Of a stretch of DNA of 64,000 nucleotides, positions 33,551 through 42,419 are shown piece by piece. How positions within the stretch are numbered: the first letter of the stretch is position 1; the number at the start of each line of letters is the position of its first letter. The translations under genes and the position numbers were made by a program. Origin of the DNA: DASZYF01 sp035545535 (GTDB taxonomy: Bacteria; Actinomycetota; Actinomycetes; Mycobacteriales; CAJCIY01). The stretch lies in the NCBI GenBank assembly GCA_035545535.1, contig DASZYF010000022.1:42856-106855 (forward strand). The letters run 5' to 3'. The notes beneath the pieces were generated by a model that was not told where the DNA came from, did not search any database, and was given only the letters and a program-made list of their open reading frames with translations.

Positions 33551-34800
33551 CCGCTGTCACCCACACCGCCGCTGCGCCGGTACCTCATCCCGGAGCGTCC
33601 GTGCCGGCCGCGCCCGCACTGCGCCGGGTGCTGGCGCGGCGGCTCGTCGAACGCGCTCTGGCCGACCTGCCCGTGCGGCTGCGCTACCCCGACGGCCGCG
33701 TGGTCGGCGGCGGCGGCCCGGCCGCGCCGGCCATCGAGGTCGTGCGACCGGACGCCCTGTACGCGCGGCTCGGCGCCGAGCCCAAGGTCGGCATCGGCGA
33801 GTCCTACGCCGCGGGCGACTGGCATGCCGCGACGGGCACGGACCTCGCCGACGCGCTGACCCCCTTCGCGGCGCACCTGCCCTCGCTGCTGCCCGCGCCT
33901 CTGTGGCGCCTGCGGCGGCTCGTCGACCGTGCGGTGCCCGACGCGCTGCGCAACACCCGCACGGGCGCGCGCGCCAACATCAGTGCGCACTACGACCTGA
34001 GCAACGAGCTGTTCGCGGCCTTCCTCGACCCGACGATGACCTACTCCAGCGCCTGGTTCGCCGACGACGAGCCGCTCGACGCAGCGGTCCGGCTCGAGGA
34101 GGCGCAGCTGCGCAAGATCGACGCGATGCTCGACCTGGCCGCGGTCCGGCCGGAGAGCGACGTCCTCGAGATCGGGACCGGGTGGGGGGCGCTCGCGATC
34201 CGCGCCGCGCAGCGCGGGGCGCGCGTCACCACTATCACGCTCTCGCAGGAGCAGGCCGTGCTCGCGCGCCGGCGGGTCGCGGACGCGGGGTTGTCTGATC
34301 GCGTCGACGTGCGCGTCCAGGACTACCGCGAGGTCACAGGCACCTACGACGCGATCGTCAGCGTCGAGATGATCGAGGCGGTCGGCGACGAGTTCTGGCC
34401 GGACTACTTCGGAGCACTCGACCGGCTGCTCGCCGTCGATGGACGCGTCGCGCTGCAGACGATCACCATGGCGCACGAGCGCTACCTCGCCAGCCGGCGC
34501 AGCGTCAGCTGGATCAACAAGCACATCTTCCCCGGGGGGATCATCCCGTCGCTGCGCGCCATCGACGAGGTCCTCCACCGGCACACCCGGCTGCACGTGA
34601 GCGATCGCCGGGACCTGGACCTGCACTACGCGCGCACCTTGCGGCTGTGGCGGGAGCGCTTCCTCGCGCAGTGGCCGCACATCCACGCGCTCGGGTTCGA
34701 CGAGTCCTTCCGCCGCTTGTGGGAGCTCTACCTCGCCTACAGCGAGGCGGGCTTCCGGAGCGGCTACCTCGGGGTCAGCCAGCTGGCGCTCACCCGATGA
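33547..34800 (+). CDS. Cyclopropane-fatty-acyl-phospholipid synthase family methyltransferase (gene 3)
   Basis: 417 residues. An N-terminal lipid-binding domain (to about 135) precedes the SAM methyltransferase: AHYDLSNELFAAFLDPTMTYSSAWF (147-171), SAM loop VLEIGTGWG (206-214), ITLSQEQ, and SVEMIEAVG carrying the conserved Glu. Transfers a methylene or methyl group from SAM to an unsaturated acyl chain. In this context a methylated or furan fatty acid product is as likely as a cyclopropane. Confidence 0.92.
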   Translation: MTAVTHTAAAPVPHPGASVPAAPALRRVLARRLVERALADLPVRLRYPDGRVVGGGGPAAPAIEVVRPDALYARLGAEPKVGIGESYAAGDWHAATGTDLADALTPFAAHLPSLLPAPLWRLRRLVDRAVPDALRNTRTGARANISAHYDLSNELFAAFLDPTMTYSSAWFADDEPLDAAVRLEEAQLRKIDAMLDLAAVRPESDVLEIGTGWGALAIRAAQRGARVTTITLSQEQAVLARRRVADAGLSDRVDVRVQDYREVTGTYDAIVSVEMIEAVGDEFWPDYFGALDRLLAVDGRVALQTITMAHERYLASRRSVSWINKHIFPGGIIPSLRAIDEVLHRHTRLHVSDRRDLDLHYARTLRLWRERFLAQWPHIHALGFDESFRRLWELYLAYSEAGFRSGYLGVSQLALTR

Positions 34801-35588
34801 GCCGCACCTCGCTCGCCGGTCGCCGCGCCTGGGTCGTCGGGGCATCGAGCGGCATCGGAGCGGCAACTGCTCAGGAGCTCGTCTACCGCGGCGCCGACGT
34901 GGCCGTCACCGCCCGCCGGGAAGACGCGCTGCAAGCGGTCTCGGGCGGGCGCATGCTCGCCGTCGCGGCCGACGTGACTGACGCTGACGCGATCGCCGCC
35001 GCCGCCGAGAAGGTCGAGGCGGATCTCGGCCCGATCGACATCGCGGTGCTGTCCGCGGGCTACTGGCAGCAGTTCGACCCGCGGGCATGGAGCGTCGACG
35101 CCTTCGAGCGACACGTCGCCGTCAACCTGCTCGGCATGAGCAGCTGCATCGCGGCCGTGCTCCCGTCCATGCTGGCGCGTGACGAAGGGACGATCGCCGG
35201 TGTCGCCTCCGTCGCCGGCTTCCGCGGTCTCCCCGGCGCCGAGGCCTACGGAGCGACGAAGGCCGCGCAGATCTCGATGCTCGAATCCCTGCGGATCGAC
35301 CTGGCCGACACCGGGGTGCGCATCACGACCATCTGTCCCGGGTTCGTCGACACGGACATGACGGCGGCGAACGACTTCCCGATGCCGTTCATGATCAGCG
35401 CGGAAGCCGCGGGCCGCGCGATCTGCGACGGGCTCGAACGGCGCCGCACGGAGATCGTGTTCCCGCCTGCGATGGCGGCCCTCATGCGGGGGGCGCGGCA
35501 CGTACCGACCTCCGGCTGGCCCCTGTTGTGGCGCGTGGCGCGCAACGGACGCGCCGGGGCTCGCCGCGACCAGGAGCCCGCGGCATGA
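34797..35588 (+). CDS. Short-chain dehydrogenase (lipid cluster gene 4)
   Basis: 263 residues: VVGASSGIGAATAQELVYRG, LSAGYWQQ, VASVAG and YGATKAA (catalytic Tyr and Lys), CPGFVDTDMT. Starts ATGA with the CFA-type gene and ends ATGA with the SRPBCC gene, so it is part of one translationally coupled unit. Probably reduces or oxidises a lipid intermediate. Confidence 0.9.
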   Translation: MSRTSLAGRRAWVVGASSGIGAATAQELVYRGADVAVTARREDALQAVSGGRMLAVAADVTDADAIAAAAEKVEADLGPIDIAVLSAGYWQQFDPRAWSVDAFERHVAVNLLGMSSCIAAVLPSMLARDEGTIAGVASVAGFRGLPGAEAYGATKAAQISMLESLRIDLADTGVRITTICPGFVDTDMTAANDFPMPFMISAEAAGRAICDGLERRRTEIVFPPAMAALMRGARHVPTSGWPLLWRVARNGRAGARRDQEPAA

Positions 35589-36013
35589 AGATCGTCCGGA
35601 CGGTGCGGGTCGACAAGCCGGCCGCCGAGGTCTTCGCCTACCTCGCCGACTTCACGACGACGACGCAGTGGGACCCCGGCACCGTGCGCACCGTGCGCGA
35701 ACAGGGTGACGGCGGGATCGGCACGACCTACCGGAACACGTCGCGCTTCCTCGGTCGGCGGACCGAGCTCGTCTACCGCGTCGTGCACCGGCACGAGCCG
35801 GACGTCATCCAGCTCGTCGGCACCAACAGCACCGTCACCGCGACCGACACCATCGAGGTCCGCGCACTCGCCGCCGGGACCGAGGTGACGTACACCGCGG
35901 ACTTCGCCTTCTCCGGCTTCGCGGCGCTCGCGGCCCCGCTCCTCCGCCTGCCGCTCAAGCGGCTCGGGGATCAGGCCGCCGCCGGGATGCGGACAGCGCT
36001 CGAACGCTTGTGA
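35585..36013 (+). CDS. SRPBCC family protein (lipid cluster gene 5)
   Basis: 142 residues: VRTVRVDKPAAEVFAYLADFTTTTQWDPG opens a START-like fold and AAPLLRLPLKRLGDQAAAGMRTALERL forms the long C-terminal helix. May carry the hydrophobic intermediate of the pathway. Last gene of the operon; the convergent MFS gene ends 21 bp further on. Confidence 0.87.
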   Translation: MKIVRTVRVDKPAAEVFAYLADFTTTTQWDPGTVRTVREQGDGGIGTTYRNTSRFLGRRTELVYRVVHRHEPDVIQLVGTNSTVTATDTIEVRALAAGTEVTYTADFAFSGFAALAAPLLRLPLKRLGDQAAAGMRTALERL

Positions 36014-36034
36014 ACCGCCCGCTGGCGATGCGGC

Positions 36035-37486
36035 CTAGGCGCTGGGAACGAGCTCGGCGTCGTCCTCCAGGTGGTGGGCCACGCGCGCGGCGTGCACGAA
36101 CGGCTCGTCGTCGCGGCGGGTCGGCACCGCGAGCGCCGCGAGGGCGGAGACGAGGCCGGTGATGCCCAGGACGATGAAGGCGGTCGTGTAGCCCGACTCG
36201 TGCGGCGCTTGGTCGCCGTGCACGCCGGACGTCACGATGAGCGTCACCACGGTGGTGCCGATGGCCCCGCCGATGGTGCGGACGTTGGTGTTCATGCCGG
36301 CGGCCGCCCCGACCTGGTCCGGTCGGACGGCTTCGACGACCAACGTCGACAGCGCGGAGAACCCGAGCGCCATGCCGATGCCGAACACCGCCGCCATCGC
36401 GGAGACGACGCCGATGTTCGTGTGCGAGAACGCGAGCACGAAGTACGTCACGGCGGTCATCGCGCCACCGACGAACGTGACGCCGCGCGAGCCGATGCGC
36501 TCGGTCAGGCGGCCGACCATGAAGCCGACGATGAACATCGCGGCGGCGAACGGCGCTTCGTAGAAGCCGGTGGTGGTGACCGAGAGACCGAAGCCGTAGC
36601 CGCTGCTCTTCGCCGTCTCGATGAACGCGGGCACGATCGCGAGAAAGGAGTACTGCACGGCGCCGAACGCCAGCGCGACGACGTTGGTCCGCCACACCGC
36701 CGGGATGCGCATCATCTTCATGTCGATGAGCGGCTTCTGCGAGCGGTTCTCGACGGCCACCCACGCGGCGAACGCGATGATGAACGCAGCGAGCAGCCCG
36801 ATGACCTTCGGGTCGGTCCATCCCCAGCTCGGACCCTCGCTCACACCGAGCAGCAACCCGACGAGCCACAGCGAGAGCGTCAGCGACGGGAGCAGCGTGA
36901 TGGAGCCCGACGCGCGCACCGGCGACTCGGGGATCCACAGCCACGTGGCGAGCGCGCCGAACACGACGAACGGCAGCGGCAGCCAGAACAGCCACGCGAA
37001 GCCGAGGTGCGTGGTGACCGGTCCGGCGAAGACGAGTCCCAGGCCACCGCCCGCGGCGAGCAGGCTCGACACGGTGCCGATCGCCCCCGCGACGCGCTCC
37101 TCGGGGAACTCATCCCGGATGATGCCGAAGGCGAGCGGGAAGATCGCGCCGCCCATGCCCTGGATGGCTCGGCTGACGAACAGCACCGAGATGTTCGGGG
37201 CGAGTGCGCCGAGGACCGAGCCCGCGCCCAGCAGTGCGATGCAGCCGACGAGCACCTTCTCCTTGCCGACGATGTCGCCGAGCCGCCCCAAGATCGGTGT
37301 GGCGACGGCGGCCGAGAGCAGGAACAGCGTGATGACCCAAGCCGCGGTGTCCTGCGAGGTGTGGAAGTGCTTCTCGACGACCGGGAGGACCGGGAGCAGG
37401 AACGACTGCGTGACTGAGTAGGCCGTCGTGGCGACGCAGAGGACTGCGAAGGTCAGGCGCGGACGCGACTGCGTCGCGTGAGACAT
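36035..37486 (-). CDS. MFS efflux transporter (DHA2-like)
   Basis: 483 residues with about 14 hydrophobic spans: LPVLPVVEKHFHTSQDTAAWVITLFLL, motif A GRLGDIVGKEKVL, SRAIQGMGGAIFPLAFG. The C-terminal tail is acidic (HHLEDDAELVPSA). ATG at 37486 follows AGAGGGG. The promoter is flanked by two matching operators, so expression is tightly repressed, although no regulator gene is adjacent. Confidence 0.9.
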   Translation of the reverse strand: MSHATQSRPRLTFAVLCVATTAYSVTQSFLLPVLPVVEKHFHTSQDTAAWVITLFLLSAAVATPILGRLGDIVGKEKVLVGCIALLGAGSVLGALAPNISVLFVSRAIQGMGGAIFPLAFGIIRDEFPEERVAGAIGTVSSLLAAGGGLGLVFAGPVTTHLGFAWLFWLPLPFVVFGALATWLWIPESPVRASGSITLLPSLTLSLWLVGLLLGVSEGPSWGWTDPKVIGLLAAFIIAFAAWVAVENRSQKPLIDMKMMRIPAVWRTNVVALAFGAVQYSFLAIVPAFIETAKSSGYGFGLSVTTTGFYEAPFAAAMFIVGFMVGRLTERIGSRGVTFVGGAMTAVTYFVLAFSHTNIGVVSAMAAVFGIGMALGFSALSTLVVEAVRPDQVGAAAGMNTNVRTIGGAIGTTVVTLIVTSGVHGDQAPHESGYTTAFIVLGITGLVSALAALAVPTRRDDEPFVHAARVAHHLEDDAELVPSA

Positions 37487-37500
37487 GGCGAACCCCTCTG

Positions 37501-37520
37501 TAGCGGAGCGGGCGCTCCGT
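37501..37520. promoter_or_regulatory. MFS operator 1
   Basis: TAGCGGAGCGGGCGCTCCGT contains CGGAGCG-GG-CGCTCCG, a perfect 7-bp inverted repeat lying over the likely transcription start. Confidence 0.65.
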
Positions 37521-37524
37521 TTTC

Positions 37525-37530
37525 AGCCTA
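37525..37530 (-). promoter_or_regulatory. -10 element of the MFS gene
   Basis: TAGGCT on the minus strand between the two operators, about 38 nt upstream of the ATG at 37486. Confidence 0.5.
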
Positions 37531-37536
37531 GACGGC

Positions 37537-37556
37537 TACCGGAGGGGACGCTCCGC
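37537..37556. promoter_or_regulatory. MFS operator 2
   Basis: TACCGGAGGGGACGCTCCGC aligns with operator 1 (consensus TAsCGGAGsGGrCGCTCCGy), 36 bp from it and over the -35 position. Confidence 0.6.
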
Positions 37557-37643
37557 TTTGTGACGGGAGGCACTTCTCCGTCGCCCGGCGCGGCCACCAA
37601 GGCATCCGCGCTACGAAGGGCGGCCGGGTGGCCCGCCGGACCG

Positions 37644-38840
37644 TCACCAGATGCGGCGGAGCTGCGCGCCGATGCGGCGCTCGCGCAGCTGCGCGCGGCG
37701 CTCGTCCGACGTGACGAACGCGGTGTCGGCGGGCAGGTGCTTGCGGACGTCGGCCACCTTCACCTTCGTGACCTCGGCCAACGGGTGCGCGTTCGCCTTG
37801 TAGAGGCGCATCTGCAAGATGCCCCACGGCCAGTCGGCCTTGTCGAGCCAGTTGTGCACGCCCGGGTCCTGCTTCGAGACGACCACGCGGAGCACACCGT
37901 CGCTGTCGACCTTGGCCTGCGCGTCGTTGAGGCTGGACAGCCGGTTGACCCAGTCAACGGTCGCGAAGCGGTCGTCGGCGACGAGGATCTGCCAGTAGTG
38001 GCACTCCGAGGGCAGCGGCACCTCGACCACGAGGGCCTCGTCATCGGCGATGTCGTAGACGCCGTCGTAGTACGCCTGCTTGGCGAGGCCGCCGGCCTCT
38101 TCGATCCACTGCGACTTGAGCAGCACGTTCAGGCCGTGGTGCTCGCGGTAGTAGCGCACCAGCTGCATGTCGAACTCGATCATCCCGGTGATCCAGCCGC
38201 GCATGTCCGCGAACTTCTGCGCGAACACGTCCGGGGTCATGTCCGCGCCGGGACCGTCGATGCGGTTCACGGCGACACGGGCGTCGACCTCGTTCACCCA
38301 GTCGCACGCGCACAGGCGCATGAGCAGGCCGCTGCAGCGCGGGTCGAGCGGCCACCAATCGCCCGTGTGGCCGTCGGGACGCTCGGCACTGACGATCAGG
38401 TGGAACGAGCCGTCGTCGGCGATGGTGATCTCGTCGAGGTCGATCGTCGCGCGCAGCGGCGGCCCCGGCTTGCGCTCGTGCACCTTGCGCGGCGCGAGCA
38501 TCCGGTCCTCCTGCTGCGTGATCTCGACGAAGCGCGAAGTGCCCCGGAACCCGGTGATCTCGTAGGTGCCCGCCGGGTCGACCTGGATGGTCTTGTAGAC
38601 GTAGTCGGGGTTCGGTCCGCCCTGGTTGCACGCGTAGTTCCACAGCGGCATGAACACCGGGCGTGCGTCGTCGGTGTAGACGTGGCAGAGGTAGCCGCAC
38701 GCGAGGATCGACAGCGCGAGCTTGGTCATGTCCTGCTGCTCGGTGACCGTCGGCGCCTCGGGTCGCCAGGTGGCCATGAGCTCGTCGACCACACCCTTCA
38801 GGCCGTCGATCTGCTCGTCCCAGGTCGGCAGCGCGCTCAT
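37644..38840 (-). CDS. DUF1214-domain protein
   Basis: 398 residues. The C-terminal third has the DUF1214 pattern SKQDPGVHNWLDKADWPWGILQMRLYKAN; the middle has GTSRFVEITQQED and HLIVSAERPDGHTGDWWPLDP. Such proteins occur with lipid and steroid catabolism genes; the reaction is not established. ATG 38840 overlaps the sulfotransferase stop (ATGA). Confidence 0.78.
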   Translation of the reverse strand: MSALPTWDEQIDGLKGVVDELMATWRPEAPTVTEQQDMTKLALSILACGYLCHVYTDDARPVFMPLWNYACNQGGPNPDYVYKTIQVDPAGTYEITGFRGTSRFVEITQQEDRMLAPRKVHERKPGPPLRATIDLDEITIADDGSFHLIVSAERPDGHTGDWWPLDPRCSGLLMRLCACDWVNEVDARVAVNRIDGPGADMTPDVFAQKFADMRGWITGMIEFDMQLVRYYREHHGLNVLLKSQWIEEAGGLAKQAYYDGVYDIADDEALVVEVPLPSECHYWQILVADDRFATVDWVNRLSSLNDAQAKVDSDGVLRVVVSKQDPGVHNWLDKADWPWGILQMRLYKANAHPLAEVTKVKVADVRKHLPADTAFVTSDERRAQLRERRIGAQLRRIW

Positions 38841-39982
38841 GCTCTCTCCACGGTCACGTCGAAGTGGCGGATGTAGAAGTCGTAGTCCGAGCGGATCTGC
38901 GCGGCGGTGAGGCCGTACTGCTCGGCGGTGTAGCGGTGGGTGCCCTGCGCGCCGACGCGGTTCGCCTCCTGCCAGGCGCTGATCGCCTGCCATGTGGACG
39001 GCGTGAGCTCGAGGCCGAGCCAGTCGTAGATGCGGCGCACCGTTCCTTCAGGATCCGCGACCAGCTCACGGTGGTGCACGTCGAGGAAGCGCTCCTCGCC
39101 GATGCGGGCCCGCGCCGCGATGGCGTTCTCCATGCCCTCGCGCAGGTGCTCCGAGATCTCGCGGCCGAGCGCGACGACGTCGCGCTCGCCGTCGGCCTTG
39201 GGCAGGATCGAGCTGACGATGCTCGCGTAGGACGGCACGACCTTCGCCGGGTCGCGGTGCGTCATCACGAAGCGGATGTCGGGGTAGGCCGCCACGAGCG
39301 CCTCGAGGTGGAACTTGTGGTGCGGCGCCTTGAACAGCCACAGGTCCGGCGGGCTCTTCGAGCCGAGCAGCGTGACGACCCGGCGGTGGTACGCGTAGGT
39401 CTCGGTGAGGTCCGCGCGGCGCCACCACCGGCGGTAGCCCGCGACGGGCAGCGTCATCTGCTGGCCGTGGAACGCCATGCCGAGGACCTCGGTGTCCTCC
39501 ATCGTCGCGTCGACCTCGAAGATGTGCATCGCCTTGTAGTCGGGCGACCGCGCTTCGTTGTGCGCGATGAACGCCTGCCGGCGCGGGTCGTTCGCTTCGT
39601 CGCCGGCGACCGGCGGCGGTACCGGCCGGGTCTGCTCCCAGCCGCGCAGCGACCGGAGCTGCGGGTCGAGGGAGAGCATGTCGGCGAGGGCGGTGGTGCC
39701 GGTGCGGGGGAGGCCGTTGATGTCGATCGGTCCGCGGATGACGGCCTCGTCGAGCTCCGGGTGCTCCGCGTAGTACGTCTCCACCTGCAGCCGGTTGACC
39801 AGCCGGCGGCGCAGGTCGCCGATGACCGCGGCGTCGACCGCCGGGTCGACGTCGCCGTCGTGCTCGAGGCTGTCGAGCAGCACCGCGAGCCCGTCGCGGA
39901 AGTCACCCGGGCCGAAGTCGTCGTGCCCGCCTTCGGCGACGGCTTCCGCGAGCAGCGCGTCGGCGGAGGGGTAGCGGCTCAC
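38837..39982 (-). CDS. Sulfotransferase family protein
   Basis: 381 residues. PAPS 5'-phosphosulfate loop INGLPRTGTTAL (about residues 90-101), then FKAPHHKFHLEALVAAYPDIRFVMTHRDPAKVVPS with the 3'-phosphate-binding Arg/Ser. Likely sulfonates a hydroxyl. GTG 39982 overlaps the epimerase stop (GTGA), making a coupled epimerase-sulfotransferase-DUF1214 unit. Confidence 0.9.
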   Translation of the reverse strand: MSRYPSADALLAEAVAEGGHDDFGPGDFRDGLAVLLDSLEHDGDVDPAVDAAVIGDLRRRLVNRLQVETYYAEHPELDEAVIRGPIDINGLPRTGTTALADMLSLDPQLRSLRGWEQTRPVPPPVAGDEANDPRRQAFIAHNEARSPDYKAMHIFEVDATMEDTEVLGMAFHGQQMTLPVAGYRRWWRRADLTETYAYHRRVVTLLGSKSPPDLWLFKAPHHKFHLEALVAAYPDIRFVMTHRDPAKVVPSYASIVSSILPKADGERDVVALGREISEHLREGMENAIAARARIGEERFLDVHHRELVADPEGTVRRIYDWLGLELTPSTWQAISAWQEANRVGAQGTHRYTAEQYGLTAAQIRSDYDFYIRHFDVTVERA

Positions 39983-40896
39983 CCGGGGCTCACGCGGTCC
40001 GGGTAGAGCTCGGCCGCCATCCGGCGGAACCCGTCCTTCCAGTGCACGGTGCACGGGCCGGTGATGGAGGCGCGCTTCGTCGGGTCGCCCACCGAGCCCA
40101 GCGAGGCTCCGGGCACCGGCCGGACCGGCAGCTCGCCGGGGACACCGAGCAGCTCGCCGAAGAACGCGGACCACTCCTGCACGCTGACCGCGTCGTCGCC
40201 GGCCCAGTTGACGATCGTCGCCGGCACGGACGCGACGTCGAGGAGCGCCTCGAGCTGCAGCGCGATGTCGTCGTCGTGGATGGGGGTGTAGGGGAGCGGA
40301 TCCCAGCGCGCCGCCATCGGAGTGCCGGCGACGAGCGACGCGAGGTAGTGCGCGGGCAGCCCACCCCGGGCCCCGTAGGCCGCTCCCATGCGCGCGATCG
40401 TGATCGGCAGGTCGAACGCACGGGCGCAGTACCGCGCCACCGCCTCCTCCGCGATCTTCACGATCGAGTACGGCTGCGGCGAGGGCAATCCCGCGTCGCC
40501 CAGCGGGTCGAGCTCGTGGAACGGGTGCCACGGGTCCGGGTGCGGCTTGTAGACCGTAACGGTCGACATCACGAGGGCGGCCTTCGCCGTGCGGCAGTGC
40601 TGCAGCAGGAGACCGGTGCCCTCCGCGTTCACGCGCAGCCCGCGCTCGTAGTCCTCCCCGAAGTCCGCGGCGATGTGCAGCAGGTAGGTGAAGTCGGAGG
40701 GCAGATCACCGAAGTCGCCGTCGCCGTAGTCGAGCGCGCGGGTCGTCACGCCGAGCGCGTCGACGGCGTCGCGCGTGGCGGGATCGGTGAAGCGGGCGAT
40801 GCCCCACACCTCGTTCTCCTGGGCAAGGGACTCGGCCAGGCCGAACGCGATCTTGCCGGCCGGACCGGTGATCAGGACCTTCTCGTCGCGCAGCAT
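39979..40896 (-). CDS. NAD-dependent epimerase/dehydratase
   Basis: 305 residues, extended SDR: KVLITGPAGKIAFGLAESLA, LHIAADFGEDYERGLRVNAEGTGLLLQHC, STVTVY and YSIVKIAEEAVARY (catalytic YxxxK). Substrate likely a nucleotide sugar or a hydroxysteroid-like compound. GAGGGACGG upstream of the ATG. First gene of a three-gene minus operon, divergent from thioesterase II. Confidence 0.88.
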   Translation of the reverse strand: MLRDEKVLITGPAGKIAFGLAESLAQENEVWGIARFTDPATRDAVDALGVTTRALDYGDGDFGDLPSDFTYLLHIAADFGEDYERGLRVNAEGTGLLLQHCRTAKAALVMSTVTVYKPHPDPWHPFHELDPLGDAGLPSPQPYSIVKIAEEAVARYCARAFDLPITIARMGAAYGARGGLPAHYLASLVAGTPMAARWDPLPYTPIHDDDIALQLEALLDVASVPATIVNWAGDDAVSVQEWSAFFGELLGVPGELPVRPVPGASLGSVGDPTKRASITGPCTVHWKDGFRRMAAELYPDRVSPG

Positions 40897-40947
40897 CCGT
40901 CCGTCCCTCTGCCAGCCGAATCTTTGATCCAAAAGACCCGCGCGGGG

Positions 40948-40953
40948 CACACT
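40948..40953 (+). promoter_or_regulatory. Leaderless -10 element (CACACT) for thioesterase II
   Basis: CACACT 6 nt before the GTG at 40960. Confidence 0.45.
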
Positions 40954-40959
40954 ACCCAC

Positions 40960-41841
40960 GTGCCCGCTGAGATGGACAGCCCTTCCGGGCCATCCACCGA
41001 AGGCGCGCTGGACGGTCTGCTCGCCGTGCTCGACCTCGTGCCGCTGGCCGCCGACCGCTTCCGGGCGGCCTGCGAAGGGGGGCGTCTCTTCGACCGGATC
41101 TACGGTGGCCAGCTGCTCGCGCAGGCGATCGTCGGCGCCGGCCGGACGGCGCCCGACCGGGACGTCAGCTCGGTGCACGCCACGTTCGTCGAGGCCGGCG
41201 ACCCGGCCCGCGACGTGGTGGTCGCGGTGCAGCGCGTGCGCGATGGGCGATCCCTCGTGACCCGAGAGGTCACCGTGATGCAGGGCGACCGGACGCTGCT
41301 GGTGGCGCTCGTGTCCCTGCACAGCACCGGTACGGATCCCGACGTCGGGCTGCCGATGCCTGCCGTCCCCTCGCCGGGCGATCTGCCGGCTGTGCAGCAC
41401 TGGGCGGCCGAGCACGGTCGGCACTGGATCGAGCACCCGCCGCCGGTCGAGCTGCGCATCGGCGAGCCGCTCACGTTCCTCGGGGGCGCGGCGGGTGAGG
41501 GGCCGCGCTCGCACTGGATGCGCGTGCCGCGCGACGTCGGCGACGATCCCGTGCTGCACGCCGCGCTGCTCGCCTACGGCAGCGACTTCTTCCTGATGGA
41601 CGTGGTGTTCCGGATGCACCCGCACGGCGCGGGCGTCGGCCGGTTCGGGGGGTTCAGCCTCGACCACGCCATCTGGTTCCACCGGCGCCCGCGCTTCGAC
41701 GAGTGGCACGTGCACACGCAGGAGGGACTCGCAGTGGTCGGTGACCGGGGGCTCGCGCAGGGACGCATCCACGATCGCGGCGGCCGACACGTCGCGACGG
41801 TGATGCAGGAGATCGTCGTCCGCCGGCTGGCCGCGTCATGA
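40960..41841 (+). CDS. tesB: Acyl-CoA thioesterase II (TesB-like)
   Basis: 293 residues, double hotdog: LFDRIYGGQLLAQAIVGAGRTAPDRDVSSVHATFVEAGDP, and the second domain ending FSLDHAIWFHRRPRFDEWHVHTQEGLAVVGDRGLAQGRIHDRGGRHVATVMQE with the catalytic Asp of the DHxxWFH motif. Hydrolyses acyl-CoA. The stop overlaps the next ATG. GTG 40960 and ATG 40972 are both possible starts. Confidence 0.93.
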   Translation: MPAEMDSPSGPSTEGALDGLLAVLDLVPLAADRFRAACEGGRLFDRIYGGQLLAQAIVGAGRTAPDRDVSSVHATFVEAGDPARDVVVAVQRVRDGRSLVTREVTVMQGDRTLLVALVSLHSTGTDPDVGLPMPAVPSPGDLPAVQHWAAEHGRHWIEHPPPVELRIGEPLTFLGGAAGEGPRSHWMRVPRDVGDDPVLHAALLAYGSDFFLMDVVFRMHPHGAGVGRFGGFSLDHAIWFHRRPRFDEWHVHTQEGLAVVGDRGLAQGRIHDRGGRHVATVMQEIVVRRLAAS

Positions 41842-42419
41842 CCCGGCCCGCGCACGCGCTCTACGAGCAGCCGTGGCCGGACGGGGAGTACCGCTTCTTC
41901 CAGATGGGCTACGTCGTCGGCGACCTCCTGTCGGCGGCGGCCACCTGGGCCCGCGTGTTCGGCATCGGACCGTTCCACGTGCTGCCGATCGCCGAGCAGA
42001 CCGGCACGTATCGCGGGCAGCCGGCCGCGTGCTCGATGCAGGTGGCAGCCGCCCAGGCCGGACCGGTCCAGATCGAGCTGATCCAGCAGCACTGCGACCG
42101 GCCGAGCATCTATCGCGAGTGGCGGCGCGGCAACGTGTCCGGGCTTCACCAGCTCTGCTCGATCACCTGGGACTACGACGGCAAGAAGGAGCACTACGGG
42201 GGTCTGGGCTACGACCTCCTGGCCGAGAGCGACAACGGCCGCTTCCGCGTCGCGTACTACGACACCGTCGCGGACTTCGGGTTCGTGACCGAGATCGTCG
42301 AGGCGGTGCCGCGCTTCCTGGAGCAGATCGCCGCGGTCTCGCGCACCTGCGCGGAGTGGGACGGGACCGATCCGGTGCGCATCCTCACGCGCGACGGCTA
42401 CCGCGTGCCCGGCGCATGA
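41838..42419 (+). CDS. VOC superfamily protein
   Basis: 193 residues: FFQMGYVVGDLLSAAATWARVFGIGPFHVL begins one VOC module and FGFVTEIVEAVPRFLEQIAAVS ends it with the E ligand. Related to methylmalonyl-CoA-epimerase-like proteins. Coupled on both sides by ATGA overlaps (tesB, Gfo/Idh). Confidence 0.85.
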   Translation: MTRPAHALYEQPWPDGEYRFFQMGYVVGDLLSAAATWARVFGIGPFHVLPIAEQTGTYRGQPAACSMQVAAAQAGPVQIELIQQHCDRPSIYREWRRGNVSGLHQLCSITWDYDGKKEHYGGLGYDLLAESDNGRFRVAYYDTVADFGFVTEIVEAVPRFLEQIAAVSRTCAEWDGTDPVRILTRDGYRVPGA

